32,434 nt of DNA from Oxalobacteraceae bacterium (GTDB lineage: Bacteria > Pseudomonadota > Gammaproteobacteria > Burkholderiales > Burkholderiaceae_D): NCBI GenBank assembly GCA_021298555.1, contig JAJTGE010000037.1, forward strand, positions 1 through 32,434, written 5' to 3'. Below, one piece after another: positions 1-9,048 of this stretch. The notes beneath the pieces were generated by a model that worked only from the letters and a program-made list of their open reading frames with translations, made no database searches and was not told the DNA's origin. Within the stretch, counting starts at the first letter, position 1, and each line of letters opens with the position of its first letter. The position numbers were made by a program, and so were the translations under genes.

Positions 1-61
1 TAGGCTATGAACCTACACACGCTTTCCAGGCGTGCGACTTAAACCACTCATCCATCTCTCC
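1..61 (-). tRNA. tRNA-Ser(GGA), 3' end outside window
   Basis: On the minus strand the RNA starts GGAGAGATGG at 61 and reads through a D-arm (GAGTGGTTTAAG) and an anticodon arm with the loop CTGGAAA, so the anticodon is GGA (serine). The start of the long variable arm, typical of class II tRNAs, is visible before the window ends. The T-arm and acceptor 3' half lie beyond position 1. It closely resembles enterobacterial tRNA-Ser(GGA). Confidence 0.93.
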
Positions 62-99
62 GGGATTCATTTGTAAGCAGCTACTAAACGAAGCCCCGG

Positions 100-128
100 A
101 TTATAACAAAACTTGCCCTCACTCTAAG
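100..128 (-). promoter_or_regulatory. sigma-70 promoter of tRNA-Ser
   Basis: A perfect -10 box TATAAT is read on the minus strand at 105-100, 39 bases before the tRNA 5' end. The -35 region, CTTAGA at 128-123 with 17 bases between, is a weak match. A strong -10 with a poor -35 is common for stable-RNA genes. The -10 is seen directly; the -35 assignment is an inference. Confidence 0.55.
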
Positions 129-176
129 ACATTCTCAATCGCTTCGATAAGAATGGCATTACTAAAGCATGACTAG

Positions 177-536
177 TCACTTCGGCATCAGGCAAGAATT
201 ACTTGCCTCGGTCATTACAGACCTAAATTCTTTCACCTGATCCATGACTAATTCCGTGCGAACTGCGCTGCCACGCTCACCCGCAATAGCATACGCATTT
301 GCCGAGGTTATTAATTCGGTGTAACGCGAAAAAGGGATTTCCTCGGCAACTTTATCTAAAACACAGCTGCATTTATAAAGCATCTCTTGGCGGTGACGTT
401 GGGGCTTTGCTCGAACGCATTCATCAACAAATAAAATTCTTTCTAGGGTTGGGTAATCAGCTATTTGTGCATATATTTTTGGACTAATAAATATCAAAGA
501 AATAACCGCTACTGCTGTAATTCTAATTTTTTTCAT
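177..536 (-). CDS. Small exported cysteine-containing protein of the xox cluster
   Basis: A 119-residue protein with a clear cleavable signal peptide (MKKIRITAVAVISLIFIS, then a YAQ cleavage-like end). The mature part carries a CxC pair in YKCSCVLDK plus single cysteines in DECVRAK and near the C-terminus (SCLMPK), which suggests disulfides or metal binding in the periplasm. It lies 52 bases downstream of xoxJ on the same strand and probably belongs to the same transcription unit. From memory, proteins with a similar CxCxxDxxA pattern occur next to PQQ-dehydrogenase genes in other Proteobacteria, but I know no assigned function. No strong ribosome binding site precedes the ATG at 536. Confidence 0.75.
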   Translation of the reverse strand: MKKIRITAVAVISLIFISPKIYAQIADYPTLERILFVDECVRAKPQRHRQEMLYKCSCVLDKVAEEIPFSRYTELITSANAYAIAGERGSAVRTELVMDQVKEFRSVMTEASNSCLMPK

Positions 537-588
537 ATGAGGTCGTTTATTACAAAAAACATCAAAGTTAATGCTGCTAGCGGTCTAG

Positions 589-1476
589 TTAGTTTTCTAA
601 AAGAGGAACGTTATAACTTTTAAGTATGCTTACTATTTCTGAATGATTCTCAAAGATAAATTGTTGTACTTTTAATTTCCAACTTTTATCTTCAGCTCGT
701 ACACCCATAGCGATTGCAAAATCTAATGGCGTATCGGTAGTCGAAGCCAGCGGCACAACAACCAAAGGCTGCCGCGTGACACGACTGACGAAATATCCTG
801 CTATTGGCCCCCATACTATCGCTGCATCTAATTTACCTGCAGCCAAATCGCGCTCTATGATTTCCCCTGGATACTGTGCGGGATCAGCATTGAGCGTGGG
901 ATATGGAATCGCTTGTTTGACCAATTGATTTTTTACTAGCCATGATGTGGCTGGCGATCGATCAAAAATACCTATACGTAACGAATGTAGCGTCGTAGCT
1001 GGCAGCATCAAGAATTGATTTTCTGTTTGAATATTTGCTGTGTGGCCATGATCTGCAAGCACTAGCACATAGGTCGAACGAAAATACGGAAGCGTAGTTG
1101 ATACCTGCTCATGGTTATAAGGAATACCTATCAGCAGATCACAACGATAATTCTCACCTGGCAGTTTAAACTTAAGCGTATTTCGCAGGTATCCTACCCG
1201 CTGAGGAAAAGAGTAGTAGTCAAGTTCCCAGCCTAATTTTTTTGCAAATAATTCTGCGATTTTATTTTCGTATCCCTCCCCTTTGGCATTAGAAAAAGGA
1301 AGGTTGTTCGGATCTTGACAAACTGTAAGCCTGCCATCAGGCATGTACTCTGCAAAGGCTACAGGTGCGTAAGTACTTGTTAGGCCAACCACGATAGCCG
1401 CGATCACCTTGAGCCTTGGCAGCTGGGTTAGTGATACAAATAATCGTTTTATTATTATTTTTTGCATTGCCCGCAT
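589..1476 (-). CDS. xoxJ: XoxJ/MxaJ-like periplasmic binding protein for methanol dehydrogenase
   Basis: Periplasmic solute-binding-fold protein (about 295 residues) of the kind encoded beside PQQ methanol dehydrogenases. XoxJ is thought to interact with and help activate XoxF. A signal-peptide-like hydrophobic stretch (VIAAIVVGLTSTYAPVAFA) is followed by the start of the mature domain at EYMPDGRLTVCQDPNNLPF, typical of this family. Later come SLRIGIFDRSPATSWL and AAIVWGPIAGYFV, which match binding-protein family 3 topology. The chosen start is the ATG at 1476: the xoxG stop TGA shares its last base with this ATG (TGATG), implying translational coupling. A TTG just upstream (1479) is less likely. 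Confidence 0.88.
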   Translation of the reverse strand: MRAMQKIIIKRLFVSLTQLPRLKVIAAIVVGLTSTYAPVAFAEYMPDGRLTVCQDPNNLPFSNAKGEGYENKIAELFAKKLGWELDYYSFPQRVGYLRNTLKFKLPGENYRCDLLIGIPYNHEQVSTTLPYFRSTYVLVLADHGHTANIQTENQFLMLPATTLHSLRIGIFDRSPATSWLVKNQLVKQAIPYPTLNADPAQYPGEIIERDLAAGKLDAAIVWGPIAGYFVSRVTRQPLVVVPLASTTDTPLDFAIAMGVRAEDKSWKLKVQQFIFENHSEIVSILKSYNVPLLEN

Positions 1477-1871
1477 CAATTAAGCATTTCAACTTTTGCC
1501 TGCAAAATATCGCCGTTTGATCTGCCTTTGAGATACCGATATAAATTTTCTATATTGTCCATCAATTGTGAATTTTCTTTAAACGAAGGCATACCTTTTT
1601 CACTGCGGCCATCAATCACTGTTCGTTTAAATTCTTCTTTATTTAAAGTTTTTAAACTCGTGATCAACGACGGTCCTACCATACCTTCCTGGCTAGCACC
1701 ATGACATCGATCGCATGCGGCTGCTCGCCATACTTTAAAGCCAGTTAAGGTTGCTTTATCAACCTTATTACCGTCGACAACTGTATAGAGTTCGTTAATT
1801 ACTCGTTCTGCTAGAACGTTATTGACTACAGTACCCAACAAGCAAAACAGAAGAACAAATGTAGGTTTCAT
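1476..1871 (-). CDS. xoxG: XoxG-like c-type cytochrome, electron acceptor of XoxF
   Basis: Exported monohaem cytochrome c of 131 residues. A signal peptide covers about residues 1-22, the haem-binding CDRCH lies at 53-57, and Met94 in KGMPSF is the likely axial ligand. Its place between xoxF and xoxJ makes it the probable electron acceptor of the dehydrogenase. I place the start at the ATG at 1871 because AGGAGT lies 6 bases upstream and the signal peptide begins there; a longer reading to 1895 adds eight residues that do not fit a signal peptide. It begins 94 bases after the xoxF stop and overlaps the xoxJ start by one base. Confidence 0.88.
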   Translation of the reverse strand: MKPTFVLLFCLLGTVVNNVLAERVINELYTVVDGNKVDKATLTGFKVWRAAACDRCHGASQEGMVGPSLITSLKTLNKEEFKRTVIDGRSEKGMPSFKENSQLMDNIENLYRYLKGRSNGDILQAKVEMLN

Positions 1872-1965
1872 AACGTAACTCCTATGATCCGTCATTGGTT
1901 GGCTACGAGCTAACCATTCCAGAGGTTCCTGGATGGTCAGCTACGTGATAATCAAACCAAAGCCA

Positions 1966-3762
1966 TTACTCGAGTGTGAATACAGTGAGTGATCCACCTA
2001 GTTCGGTGTAATTCTGTAACTCACGGTACCCGCCCACCGCACCTAGCCCATCGGTATCTTTATCTAATCCAGCAGCCATACCTATACCGGCCCATCCACC
2101 AATACCGGAGAACACGCCTACGTACTGTTTACTTCCGTGCATGTAGGTAAAGACGTTACCGATAATCCCTGACGGTGTTTTAAATTTAAATAATTCATTT
2201 CCTTGTAAATCAACAGCTTTTAGATAACCTTCCAATGTGCCGTAAAAAATTAAGTCACCAGCCGTTGCGAGTGCACCTGACCAAACAGAAAATTTTTCAG
2301 GTTTAGACCAGACAATTTTTCCTGTACCCGCATCCCAGGCAATGAAATTCCCCATACCACCGTGACTATTTGGCGCGGGGAACATGGATAAGGTTGCTCC
2401 CACATACGGCTGACCAGCTACATAATCCACTTTAAATGGCTCGTAATTCATGCAGACATGATTTGTCGGTACATAAAATAATTTAGTCTTGGGATGGAAT
2501 GCAGCTGGTTGTTGATCTTTCGAGCCCAAAGCAGCTGGGCAAATACCTTTGGTATTCACATCTGGCCCACCTTTGGCTGTCGAGTACTTGGCAACGACTT
2601 GCGGACGTCCCGATTTCATATCGACATGCGTAGCCCAGTTAACTGCCGGATCAAATTTTTCAGCAACGAGTAATTCGCCCGTGACACGATCCAATGTGTA
2701 ACCAAAGCCATTACGATCAAAATGCACCAGCGCTTTACGTACTTTGCCTTTGTGCGGTATGTCGGCCAAGATCATTTCATTAATACCGTCATAATCCCAT
2801 TCGTCAAACGGTGTCATTTGATAGACCCATTTGACCTTACCGGAATTTAGATCACGCGCCCAAATCGACATCGACCAACGATTATCCCCAGGCCGCTGTG
2901 ATGGATTCCACGTCGACGGATTGCCGGTGCCGTAATACAGCAAATTAGTTTCTGGATCCCAGCTATACCAGCCCCATGTCGTGCCGCCGCCAGTTTTCCA
3001 TTGATCAGCCTTCCAAGTTTTTAAGGAAGAATCTTTGCCGACGGGTGTGACTTTGCCATCAGCCCACGTGGTGGTGGTTGACGGGTCAACCAACATGTCA
3101 GCATCGGAGCCAACGCTGTAGCCACGCCATGCTAATTTTCCGTCAGATAAATTGTAGGCACTGATATATCCGCGTACACCCCATTCGCCACCTGAAATAC
3201 CTGTGACGACTTTGTTGCCGAAAATGTGCGGCGCATTGGTATTGACTGCTCCTAATTTAGGATCGCCGTTTTTGATACTCCACACAATTTTTCCGTTGTC
3301 TGAATTCAGTGCGACCAAGGTGCTGTCTGCCTGCTGTAGGATTACTTTATTGTCAGCGTAGGCTAATCCTCTATTGACTGTATCGCAGCACATTTGTGCG
3401 ATGACAGAGTTATCTTGCTTGGGTTCGAATTTCCATTTTATTTTTTGCGTAGCTATATCAACTGCAAATACTTTATTTGGAAAAGCTGTGTGTACATACA
3501 TGGTGTCACCAATAACTATGGGTGAGCCTTCATGTCCACGTAAGACGCCTGTTGACATCATCCAGGCGACTTTTAATTTTCTTACATTGCCTTTATTAAT
3601 CTGATTAAGTTCGCTATAACGATGGTTGGCAAAATTCCCAGCCTGCATAGCCCAGTTAGAGGGATTAGAACTTAATTTTGCCAACTCATCGTTCGCTGTT
3701 GATGACTTGGCCATGACGAGTAATATGCTCGTGAGTAGCCAAGCAAACGCCAAATTTCTCAT
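1966..3762 (-). CDS. xoxF: Lanthanide-dependent PQQ methanol dehydrogenase XoxF
   Basis: 598-residue periplasmic quinoprotein alcohol dehydrogenase that oxidises methanol (or another short alcohol) to the aldehyde. It has a signal peptide at about residues 1-23, tryptophan-docking beta-propeller repeats, and the vicinal cysteine pair at 125-126 (QMCCDT) that packs against PQQ. The metal ligands are Glu193 (GGEWG) and Asn281 (GTGNPSTW), and the catalytic Asp is Asp323. The following DYDG gives Asp325, the extra aspartate that marks lanthanide-using XoxF; calcium MxaF has Ala here. The start is the ATG at 3762, preceded by GGGAG. No small subunit gene (mxaI) follows, again as in XoxF systems. 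Confidence 0.96.
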   Translation of the reverse strand: MRNLAFAWLLTSILLVMAKSSTANDELAKLSSNPSNWAMQAGNFANHRYSELNQINKGNVRKLKVAWMMSTGVLRGHEGSPIVIGDTMYVHTAFPNKVFAVDIATQKIKWKFEPKQDNSVIAQMCCDTVNRGLAYADNKVILQQADSTLVALNSDNGKIVWSIKNGDPKLGAVNTNAPHIFGNKVVTGISGGEWGVRGYISAYNLSDGKLAWRGYSVGSDADMLVDPSTTTTWADGKVTPVGKDSSLKTWKADQWKTGGGTTWGWYSWDPETNLLYYGTGNPSTWNPSQRPGDNRWSMSIWARDLNSGKVKWVYQMTPFDEWDYDGINEMILADIPHKGKVRKALVHFDRNGFGYTLDRVTGELLVAEKFDPAVNWATHVDMKSGRPQVVAKYSTAKGGPDVNTKGICPAALGSKDQQPAAFHPKTKLFYVPTNHVCMNYEPFKVDYVAGQPYVGATLSMFPAPNSHGGMGNFIAWDAGTGKIVWSKPEKFSVWSGALATAGDLIFYGTLEGYLKAVDLQGNELFKFKTPSGIIGNVFTYMHGSKQYVGVFSGIGGWAGIGMAAGLDKDTDGLGAVGGYRELQNYTELGGSLTVFTLE

Positions 3763-3846
3763 GATTTATTTCTCCCAAGGTATTCAAAAGCCTCTATAAA
3801 AATTAGAAGTTTTTGAAACGAATTTGATGTGTGTGCGACAGTTATC

Positions 3847-3876
3847 GTTTTAGCATCAAAGGAAAAATTCGGTCAA
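3847..3876 (-). promoter_or_regulatory. Candidate xoxF promoter
   Basis: On the minus strand TTGACC (3876-3871) and TAAAAC (3852-3847) are separated by 18 bases and lie about 85 bases before the xoxF start. The -35 is a good match, the -10 a moderate one. The rest of 3763-3890 is AT-rich and holds no gene. Confidence 0.35.
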
Positions 3877-3999
3877 TTGATAATGAACGCTTAGTGCATC
3901 GTTGCAAAAATGCGTTGTATAGATAGAGGACTTGCTTGGTACGCTGTACTAGACCTGTCCCAGCGAGGTAGTGCACTAGTGTGGCAGAAGTACACAGAC

Positions 4000-4033
4000 A
4001 AAAAAAAGCCGCTTCGTCCGAAGACGAAGCGGT
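4000..4033 (-). terminator. Rho-independent terminator downstream of acs
   Basis: A 10-bp perfect stem CCGCTTCGTC/GACGAAGCGG (4009-4018 with 4023-4032) closes a CGAA tetraloop (UUCG when read on the minus strand). On the minus strand it is followed by a run of eight T (4007-4000). It would end transcription from acs before the xoxF promoter region. Confidence 0.9.
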
Positions 4034-4138
4034 AATTCGGCAATAGGGCCATCGGAGTAAGCCCTACGACCTTCCCCCACAAAACGATATCAACTCACAC
4101 CAGCTACATCAGAGATCTCTGGACAGAGATCTGACTCA
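4034..4138 (-). other. Structured acs 3' untranslated region
   Basis: Gene-free stretch between the acs stop and its terminator. It contains a hairpin directly after the stop codon (AGATCTCT at 4113-4120 with AGAGATCT at 4125-4132) and a second short pairing (AGGGC...GCCCT on the minus strand, about 4045-4067). With the terminator this gives about 135 nt of structured RNA, which might be released as a small RNA. No promoter of its own is clear. Confidence 0.35.
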
Positions 4139-6121
4139 TTAAATTGCTTGTTTCAATTGCTCCAAGATGGCTGGGTTTTCCAGCGTAGATATATCTTGGG
4201 TAATTTCTTCGCCTTTGGCCAAAACGCGCAGTAAGCGTCGCATGATTTTTCCTGAGCGAGTTTTTGGAAGATTGTCACCAAAACGAATTTCTTTAGGCTT
4301 GGCAATGGGACCGATTTCTTTTCCTACCCAATCACGCAATTCTTTTGCAATCGCAATTGCCTCTTCGCCAGTAGGACGTGCACCTTTTAAAACAACAAAC
4401 GCACATATCGATTCACCGGTAGTTGGGTCAGGCTTACCCACAACAGCTGCTTCAGCTACCTTGGGATTTGCAACCAGTGCTGACTCAATTTCCATGGTAC
4501 CCATGCGGTGCCCGGAAACATTCAACACATCATCGATACGACCTGTAATGGTGAAGTAAGCAGTTTTTTCATCGCGAATAGCGCCATCACCTGCCAAGTA
4601 CAGTGTGCCACCCAGCTCTGGTGGGAAATAGCTCGCTTTGAAACGCTCAGGATCATTCCAGATGGTTCGTATCATGGAAGGCCAAGGTCGTTTGACAACC
4701 AAAATACCGCCATGACCATTCGGCATATCGTTACCGACTTCGTCAACAATGGCTGTCATGATGCCGGGTAATGGCAAGGTGCATGAACCCGGCACCATGG
4801 GGGTTGCACCTGGCAGCGGAGAAATCATATGGCCGCCTGTTTCTGTCTGCCAGAAGGTATCCACGATCGGGCAACGACTGCCACCTACGTTTTTGTAATA
4901 CCACATCCAGGCTTCTGGATTGATGGGTTCTCCAACTGAGCCAAGTAAGCGCAGCGATGAAAGATCAAATTGTTGTGGATGTGCTTTGGGATCAGCATCA
5001 GAAGCTTTGATGAGAGAACGTATGGCTGTTGGTGCGGTATAAAAAATAGTCGCTTTGTGACGCGCTATCATGTCCCAGAACCGACCCGCATTCGGATAAG
5101 TGGGTACACCCTCAAATACGATTTGTGTAGCGCCCACGGCTAGTGGCCCATACGCAATGTAGCTGTGGCCGGTTACCCAACCTATATCAGCTGTACACCA
5201 AAAAATATCACTCGCCTTGATGTCAAATGTCCACTTCATAGTCAAGGCGGCCCACAGCAAGTAACCACCCGAGGCGTGCTGCACTCCTTTGGGTTTGCCT
5301 GTAGAGCCGGAGGTATACAGTATGAATAAAGGATGCTCTGCATTGACCCACTCAGGCTCGCACTGATCCGACTGTTTTTCAGTTAACTCATGCAACCATA
5401 TATCGCGACTAGCAGTCACGTTAATGGCGCCTTTGGTGCGCTGATAAATCACTACACTTTTGATGCCTTCGCATCCGCCCATAGCCAGTGCTTCATCAAC
5501 TATTGCTTTTAATGGAAGTTGCTTACCACCCCTTACTTGTTCGTCAGCGGTAATAACAGCTACTGCACCCGCATCAATGATGCGCTCCTGCAAAGACTTT
5601 GCTGAAAACCCACCAAATACTACGGAGTGTGTTGCACCGATACGCGCACACGCCTGCATTGCTGCCACGCCTTCAACTGACATAGGCATATAGATGACGA
5701 CGCGATCGCCTTTTTTGATGCCCAGCGATTTAAGCCCATTGGCGAACTTACTTACTTTTTGATGTAACTCGCGATAGTTGTACTTGGTTACCGTACCGTC
5801 ATCCGCTTCAAAGATGATCGCTGTTTTATCTGCATTGCCATTCGCCAGGTTACGATCTAAGCAGTTATAGGAAACATTCAATAGACCATCGTCGAACCAT
5901 TTGTAAAATGGTGCTTGAGATTCATCAAGCGTTTTGGTGAAGGGCTTGTGCCATTGAAGGTGCTCACGCGCTAAGCGCGCCCAAAAACCTTCGTAATCTT
6001 TTTCGGCTTCTGCGCACAAGGCCTCATAGGCCGGCATACCAGACACGGTGGCGTGCTTAACAAAATCCGCGGGTGGCGTAAACACACGCATCTCGTGCTT
6101 CAGTGACTCGATTTCAGACAT
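4139..6121 (-). CDS. acs: Acetyl-coenzyme A synthetase
   Basis: Converts acetate, ATP and CoA to acetyl-CoA through an acetyl-adenylate intermediate in the cytoplasm. About 660 residues, the usual length. It shows the AMP-binding P-loop-like motif [11 protein letters not shown], the conserved WWQTETGG-type motif as [10 protein letters not shown], and the C-terminal [11 protein letters not shown], whose lysine is the known regulatory acetylation site. I prefer the ATG at 6121 (MSEIESLK...), which has AGGATGGA upstream, over an in-frame TTG at 6139. It is transcribed away from the fumarase gene, and both would serve growth on C2 or organic-acid substrates. Confidence 0.96.
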   Translation of the reverse strand: MSEIESLKHEMRVFTPPADFVKHATVSGMPAYEALCAEAEKDYEGFWARLAREHLQWHKPFTKTLDESQAPFYKWFDDGLLNVSYNCLDRNLANGNADKTAIIFEADDGTVTKYNYRELHQKVSKFANGLKSLGIKKGDRVVIYMPMSVEGVAAMQACARIGATHSVVFGGFSAKSLQERIIDAGAVAVITADEQVRGGKQLPLKAIVDEALAMGGCEGIKSVVIYQRTKGAINVTASRDIWLHELTEKQSDQCEPEWVNAEHPLFILYTSGSTGKPKGVQHASGGYLLWAALTMKWTFDIKASDIFWCTADIGWVTGHSYIAYGPLAVGATQIVFEGVPTYPNAGRFWDMIARHKATIFYTAPTAIRSLIKASDADPKAHPQQFDLSSLRLLGSVGEPINPEAWMWYYKNVGGSRCPIVDTFWQTETGGHMISPLPGATPMVPGSCTLPLPGIMTAIVDEVGNDMPNGHGGILVVKRPWPSMIRTIWNDPERFKASYFPPELGGTLYLAGDGAIRDEKTAYFTITGRIDDVLNVSGHRMGTMEIESALVANPKVAEAAVVGKPDPTTGESICAFVVLKGARPTGEEAIAIAKELRDWVGKEIGPIAKPKEIRFGDNLPKTRSGKIMRRLLRVLAKGEEITQDISTLENPAILEQLKQAI

Positions 6122-6193
6122 GCTTAATCCATCCTGCAATAATTATTATGAGTTAACGATAAGCCGATACGCTTACTCAAGCCTTACATTAAA

Positions 6194-6214
6194 CCGAACA
6201 TCATGTTCAGGTTT
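6194..6214. promoter_or_regulatory. Palindrome between divergent acs and fumarase genes
   Basis: GAACAT-C-ATGTTC (6196-6208) is a perfect inverted repeat with a one-base centre. AACC and GGTT extend it on either side with one base offset. It lies 75 bases before acs and 163 bases before the fumarase start, a position suited to an operator acting on one or both genes. The binding protein is unknown. Confidence 0.4.
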
Positions 6215-6376
6215 GTGGTTCGTGGTCGGCGGTGAGTTGGCATGTGGCTGGAGTGTAAAATGACGCACTGCGAGGCCGTGCGCCGCTAACATGCCAAATT
6301 TGCTGGCTACGGGCCTCTGGAAATACAGATTCACTGTAACTAACCACGCTTGTCAATTTCATATTTTAAGCTAATC

Positions 6377-7912
6377 ATGACCATCATCAAGCAGGAAGAT
6401 CTGATCGAATCCGTTGCAGCGGCCCTTCAGTTCATCAGTTATTACCACCCTACCGATTACATTCGCCATCTGGCACGCGCCTATGATCGTGAGCAGAGCG
6501 CTGCAGCAAAAGATGCGATTGCCCAGATACTGACGAATTCGCGCATGTGTGCCGAGGGCAAACGCCCCATTTGTCAGGACACGGGGATAGTGAATGTTTT
6601 TTTGAAGATAGGCATGGATGTACGCTTTGAAGGCTTTGCTGGTTCCATTACCGATGCGATTAATGAAGGCGTTCGACGCGGCTACAACTTTCCTGACAAT
6701 AAATTACGTGCCTCTATCGTAGCGGACCCTCATTTCGAGCGAAAAAATACCAAAGACAATACGCCTGCGGTAGTTCACATGGAAGTTGTACCTGGTAATA
6801 CTCTGGACGTTCAGGTGGCAGCCAAAGGTGGCGGCTCAGAAAACAAAAGTAAATTCGTCATGCTTAATCCGTCTGATTCGTTGGTCGATTGGGTAGTAAA
6901 AACAGTACCTACGATGGGTGCCGGTTGGTGCCCACCTGGCATGCTGGGTATAGGCATAGGCGGCACTGCTGAACATGCCATGCTTATGGCCAAGCAATCC
7001 TTGATGGAAGATATCGACATGAGTGACTTACTCGCTCAGGGTCCTAAAAATAAAACCGACGAATTACGTATTGAGTTGTACGAAAAAGTAAATGCACTGG
7101 GCATAGGCGCTCAAGGTTTGGGGGGACTGACAACCGTTCTCGATGTAAAAATCATGATGTACCCAACCCATGCTGCATCCAAGCCGGTAGCCATGATTCC
7201 TAACTGCGCAGCAACTCGCCACGCGCATTTTGTAATGGATGGATCGGGCCCTGTGTATTTGGATCCTCCTTCATTATCCGAATGGCCCGAAGTACACTGG
7301 ACACCCGATACGCATAAATCAAAGCGTGTTGATCTCAATACGCTTACAGCAGCTGAAGTAGCTTCATGGAAGCCTGGTCAGACCTTGCTGTTAAACGGAA
7401 AAATGCTCACCGGACGAGACGCTGCACACAAACGCATACAAGACATGCTCGCTAAAGGCGAGAAGTTACCGGTTGATTTTAAAAACCGTGTGATTTATTA
7501 CGTGGGCCCGGTCGATCCTGTACGTGATGAAGTCGTTGGCCCCGCCGGCCCTACGACAGCAACACGCATGGATAAATTCACCGACATGATGCTGGAGAAA
7601 ACAGGTTTGATTGCGATGGTTGGCAAAGCCGAGCGCGGGCCGGTTGCGATTGAATCCATCAAAAATCATAAATCGGCTTACCTCATGGCGGTTGGTGGCG
7701 CAGCGTATTTGGTCTCCAAAGCCATCAAAGGCGCCAAGGTCGTGGGCTTTGAAGATTTGGGTATGGAAGCCATCTACGAATTTGATGTCAGCGATATGCC
7801 AGTTACCGTCGCTGTAGACTCGAGTGGAATCTCGGTACACAACACCGGCCCTAAAGAGTGGCAAGAACGTATCGCTGCCACTTTAGGTAAGATTCCCGTC
7901 AAGATTGGCTGA
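6377..7912 (+). CDS. fumA: Fumarate hydratase, class I (iron-sulfur)
   Basis: Fused alpha/beta class I fumarase of about 511 residues that interconverts fumarate and malate with a [4Fe-4S] cluster. The three likely cluster cysteines are Cys66 (ICQDTG), Cys185 (GWCPPGMLGIGIGG) and Cys277 (IPNCAATRH). The C-terminal half carries GPTTATRMDKFTDMM, typical of the beta part. I start at the ATG at 6377 (MTIIKQEDL), where the family homology begins; an in-frame TTG at 6350 would add nine residues. No strong ribosome binding site is seen. Its stop overlaps the start of murI by 8 bases. The symbol fumA is used for the class, not for orthology. Confidence 0.93.
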   Translation: MTIIKQEDLIESVAAALQFISYYHPTDYIRHLARAYDREQSAAAKDAIAQILTNSRMCAEGKRPICQDTGIVNVFLKIGMDVRFEGFAGSITDAINEGVRRGYNFPDNKLRASIVADPHFERKNTKDNTPAVVHMEVVPGNTLDVQVAAKGGGSENKSKFVMLNPSDSLVDWVVKTVPTMGAGWCPPGMLGIGIGGTAEHAMLMAKQSLMEDIDMSDLLAQGPKNKTDELRIELYEKVNALGIGAQGLGGLTTVLDVKIMMYPTHAASKPVAMIPNCAATRHAHFVMDGSGPVYLDPPSLSEWPEVHWTPDTHKSKRVDLNTLTAAEVASWKPGQTLLLNGKMLTGRDAAHKRIQDMLAKGEKLPVDFKNRVIYYVGPVDPVRDEVVGPAGPTTATRMDKFTDMMLEKTGLIAMVGKAERGPVAIESIKNHKSAYLMAVGGAAYLVSKAIKGAKVVGFEDLGMEAIYEFDVSDMPVTVAVDSSGISVHNTGPKEWQERIAATLGKIPVKIG

Positions 7913-8750
7913 TTCACCTCTATCTTTAGAATCGAATGCGCCAATTGGTGTATTCGATTCTGGTATTGGAGGCCTCTCGGTACTGAGGCACATACACGCC
8001 CTCATGCCGCCCGAAGAACTTGTGTATTTTGCTGATTCCGGATTTGCCCCCTACGGAGAAAAGCCCGAATCAGTCATCGTTGAACGCGTATTAGCGATTG
8101 CTAAATTTTTGCGTACATATCAAGTCAAAGCCTTAGTGGTGGCGTGTAACACGGCAACCGCAGCAGCGATCTCAGCGCTTCGTTCTCACTATCCAGAATT
8201 GCATGTGGTGGGCGTAGAACCCGGTCTTAAACCAGCAGCAGCATTAACAAAATCGCGGGTAGTGGGAGTTTTAGCCACTACGAATACTCTGGCCAGTGAA
8301 AAATTTCAAAAACTACAGCAACAGCTGGCTGAATCAACTCAGGTACGTTTTTTAACTCAGGCCTGCAATGGTTTAGTAGACCAAATTGAAAAAGGTGAAT
8401 TACATTCGCGGCAGACCTTGGCATTGGTTGAACGCTATGTCACACCGCTTCTGCAGCAAAACGTAGATACCATCGTGCTTGGTTGCACTCATTACCCCTT
8501 TATTCAGCCGCTAATATATCAAGTCGCCAAGACTGCGGGACACAGCATCATGCTGGTCGATACCGGTGAACCTGTTGCCCGCCAGCTGCAAAGGCTACTG
8601 GTACAACATTCCCTGTTACGCGATGCATCGACTAAACCTCCTGCGATTCGGGCGTTTACCAGTGGCAGTAAAACCTCACTGGAACATGCGTTTCAGCAGC
8701 TATTAGGCTTATCCGTTAACGTCGAAAGCGTGCTGACTCCTCGCTTGTAA
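7905..8750 (+). CDS. murI: Glutamate racemase
   Basis: Cofactor-independent racemase that makes D-glutamate for peptidoglycan. The fold markers are in order: FDSGIGG with Asp18, the first catalytic Cys81 in VVACNTATA, and the second catalytic Cys194 in VLGCTHYPF. At 281 residues it is of normal length. The only start in frame before the conserved N-terminus is a TTG at 7905, inside the end of the fumarase gene, so expression probably depends on translational coupling to fumarase. No clear ribosome binding site is seen. Confidence 0.93.
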   Translation: MADSPLSLESNAPIGVFDSGIGGLSVLRHIHALMPPEELVYFADSGFAPYGEKPESVIVERVLAIAKFLRTYQVKALVVACNTATAAAISALRSHYPELHVVGVEPGLKPAAALTKSRVVGVLATTNTLASEKFQKLQQQLAESTQVRFLTQACNGLVDQIEKGELHSRQTLALVERYVTPLLQQNVDTIVLGCTHYPFIQPLIYQVAKTAGHSIMLVDTGEPVARQLQRLLVQHSLLRDASTKPPAIRAFTSGSKTSLEHAFQQLLGLSVNVESVLTPRL

Positions 8751-8767
8751 GCACGGGATTACTAGTT

Positions 8768-8806
8768 ATCTCGCCAGAGAGCAGAAATTTTGTATAATGG
8801 CGAGAT
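8768..8806 (+). promoter_or_regulatory. tRNA-His promoter inside a 9-bp inverted repeat
   Basis: A perfect -10 TATAAT lies at 8793-8798, 42 bases before the tRNA. The -35 region (8770-8775) is poor. Two perfect 9-bp arms, ATCTCGCCA (8768-8776) and TGGCGAGAT (8798-8806), flank the core so that the -10 touches the right arm. They could form an operator, or a T-less hairpin at the end of murI. The -10 is seen directly; the role of the repeat is unknown. Confidence 0.5.
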
Positions 8807-8839
8807 TGTTTGGGCAACAAAGCCCATTTCAATGCCTGT

Positions 8840-8916
8840 GGTGGCCGTAGCTCAGTTGGTAGAGTCCAGGATTGTGATTCCTGTTGTCGTGGGTTCGAGC
8901 CCCATCGGTCACCCCA
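8840..8916 (+). tRNA. tRNA-His(GTG)
   Basis: Full cloverleaf. The acceptor GTGGCCG (8841-8847) pairs with CGGTCAC (8906-8912), the D-arm is AGCTCAGTTGGTAGAG, the anticodon stem CAGGA/TCCTG closes loop TTGTGAT with anticodon GTG at 8874-8876, and the T-loop is TTCGAGC. The histidine-specific extra G(-1) is encoded at 8840 and faces C73 at 8913; CCA is encoded at 8914-8916. Confidence 0.97.
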
Positions 8917-8930
8917 CCCCATTCATGCAC

Positions 8931-8966
8931 AAATGCCCGATCTTAAATGGTCGGGCATTTTCGTTT
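8931..8966 (+). terminator. Rho-independent terminator after tRNA-His
   Basis: A 10-bp perfect stem AAATGCCCGA (8931-8940) with TCGGGCATTT (8951-8960) and a 10-base loop, followed by the T-rich TCGTTTT. It ends the tRNA-His unit before the methylthioadenosine operon. Confidence 0.85.
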
Positions 8967-9048
8967 TCCGGCCTCCCGTATTTACCTTGCGCCTAAATTT
9001 CACACAATCTTTGATACAGTTCGATTTCCAAGAAGAAGGATTCTGCAC

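Noticed and set aside
3891-4082. A 63-residue minus-strand open frame between acs and xoxF.
   Set aside because: It spans the acs terminator hairpin, has no ribosome binding site and no family resemblance; it is chance.
6324-6338. TACAG-ATTCA-CTGTA upstream of the fumarase start as an operator.
   Set aside because: Five-base arms are easily found by chance.
7466-7864. A 132-residue minus-strand open frame inside the fumarase gene.
   Set aside because: It is antisense to conserved fumarase sequence, with no ribosome binding site or domain.
8716-8996. Open frames on both strands across the tRNA-His gene.
   Set aside because: They are made by the tRNA and its terminator and cannot be real proteins.
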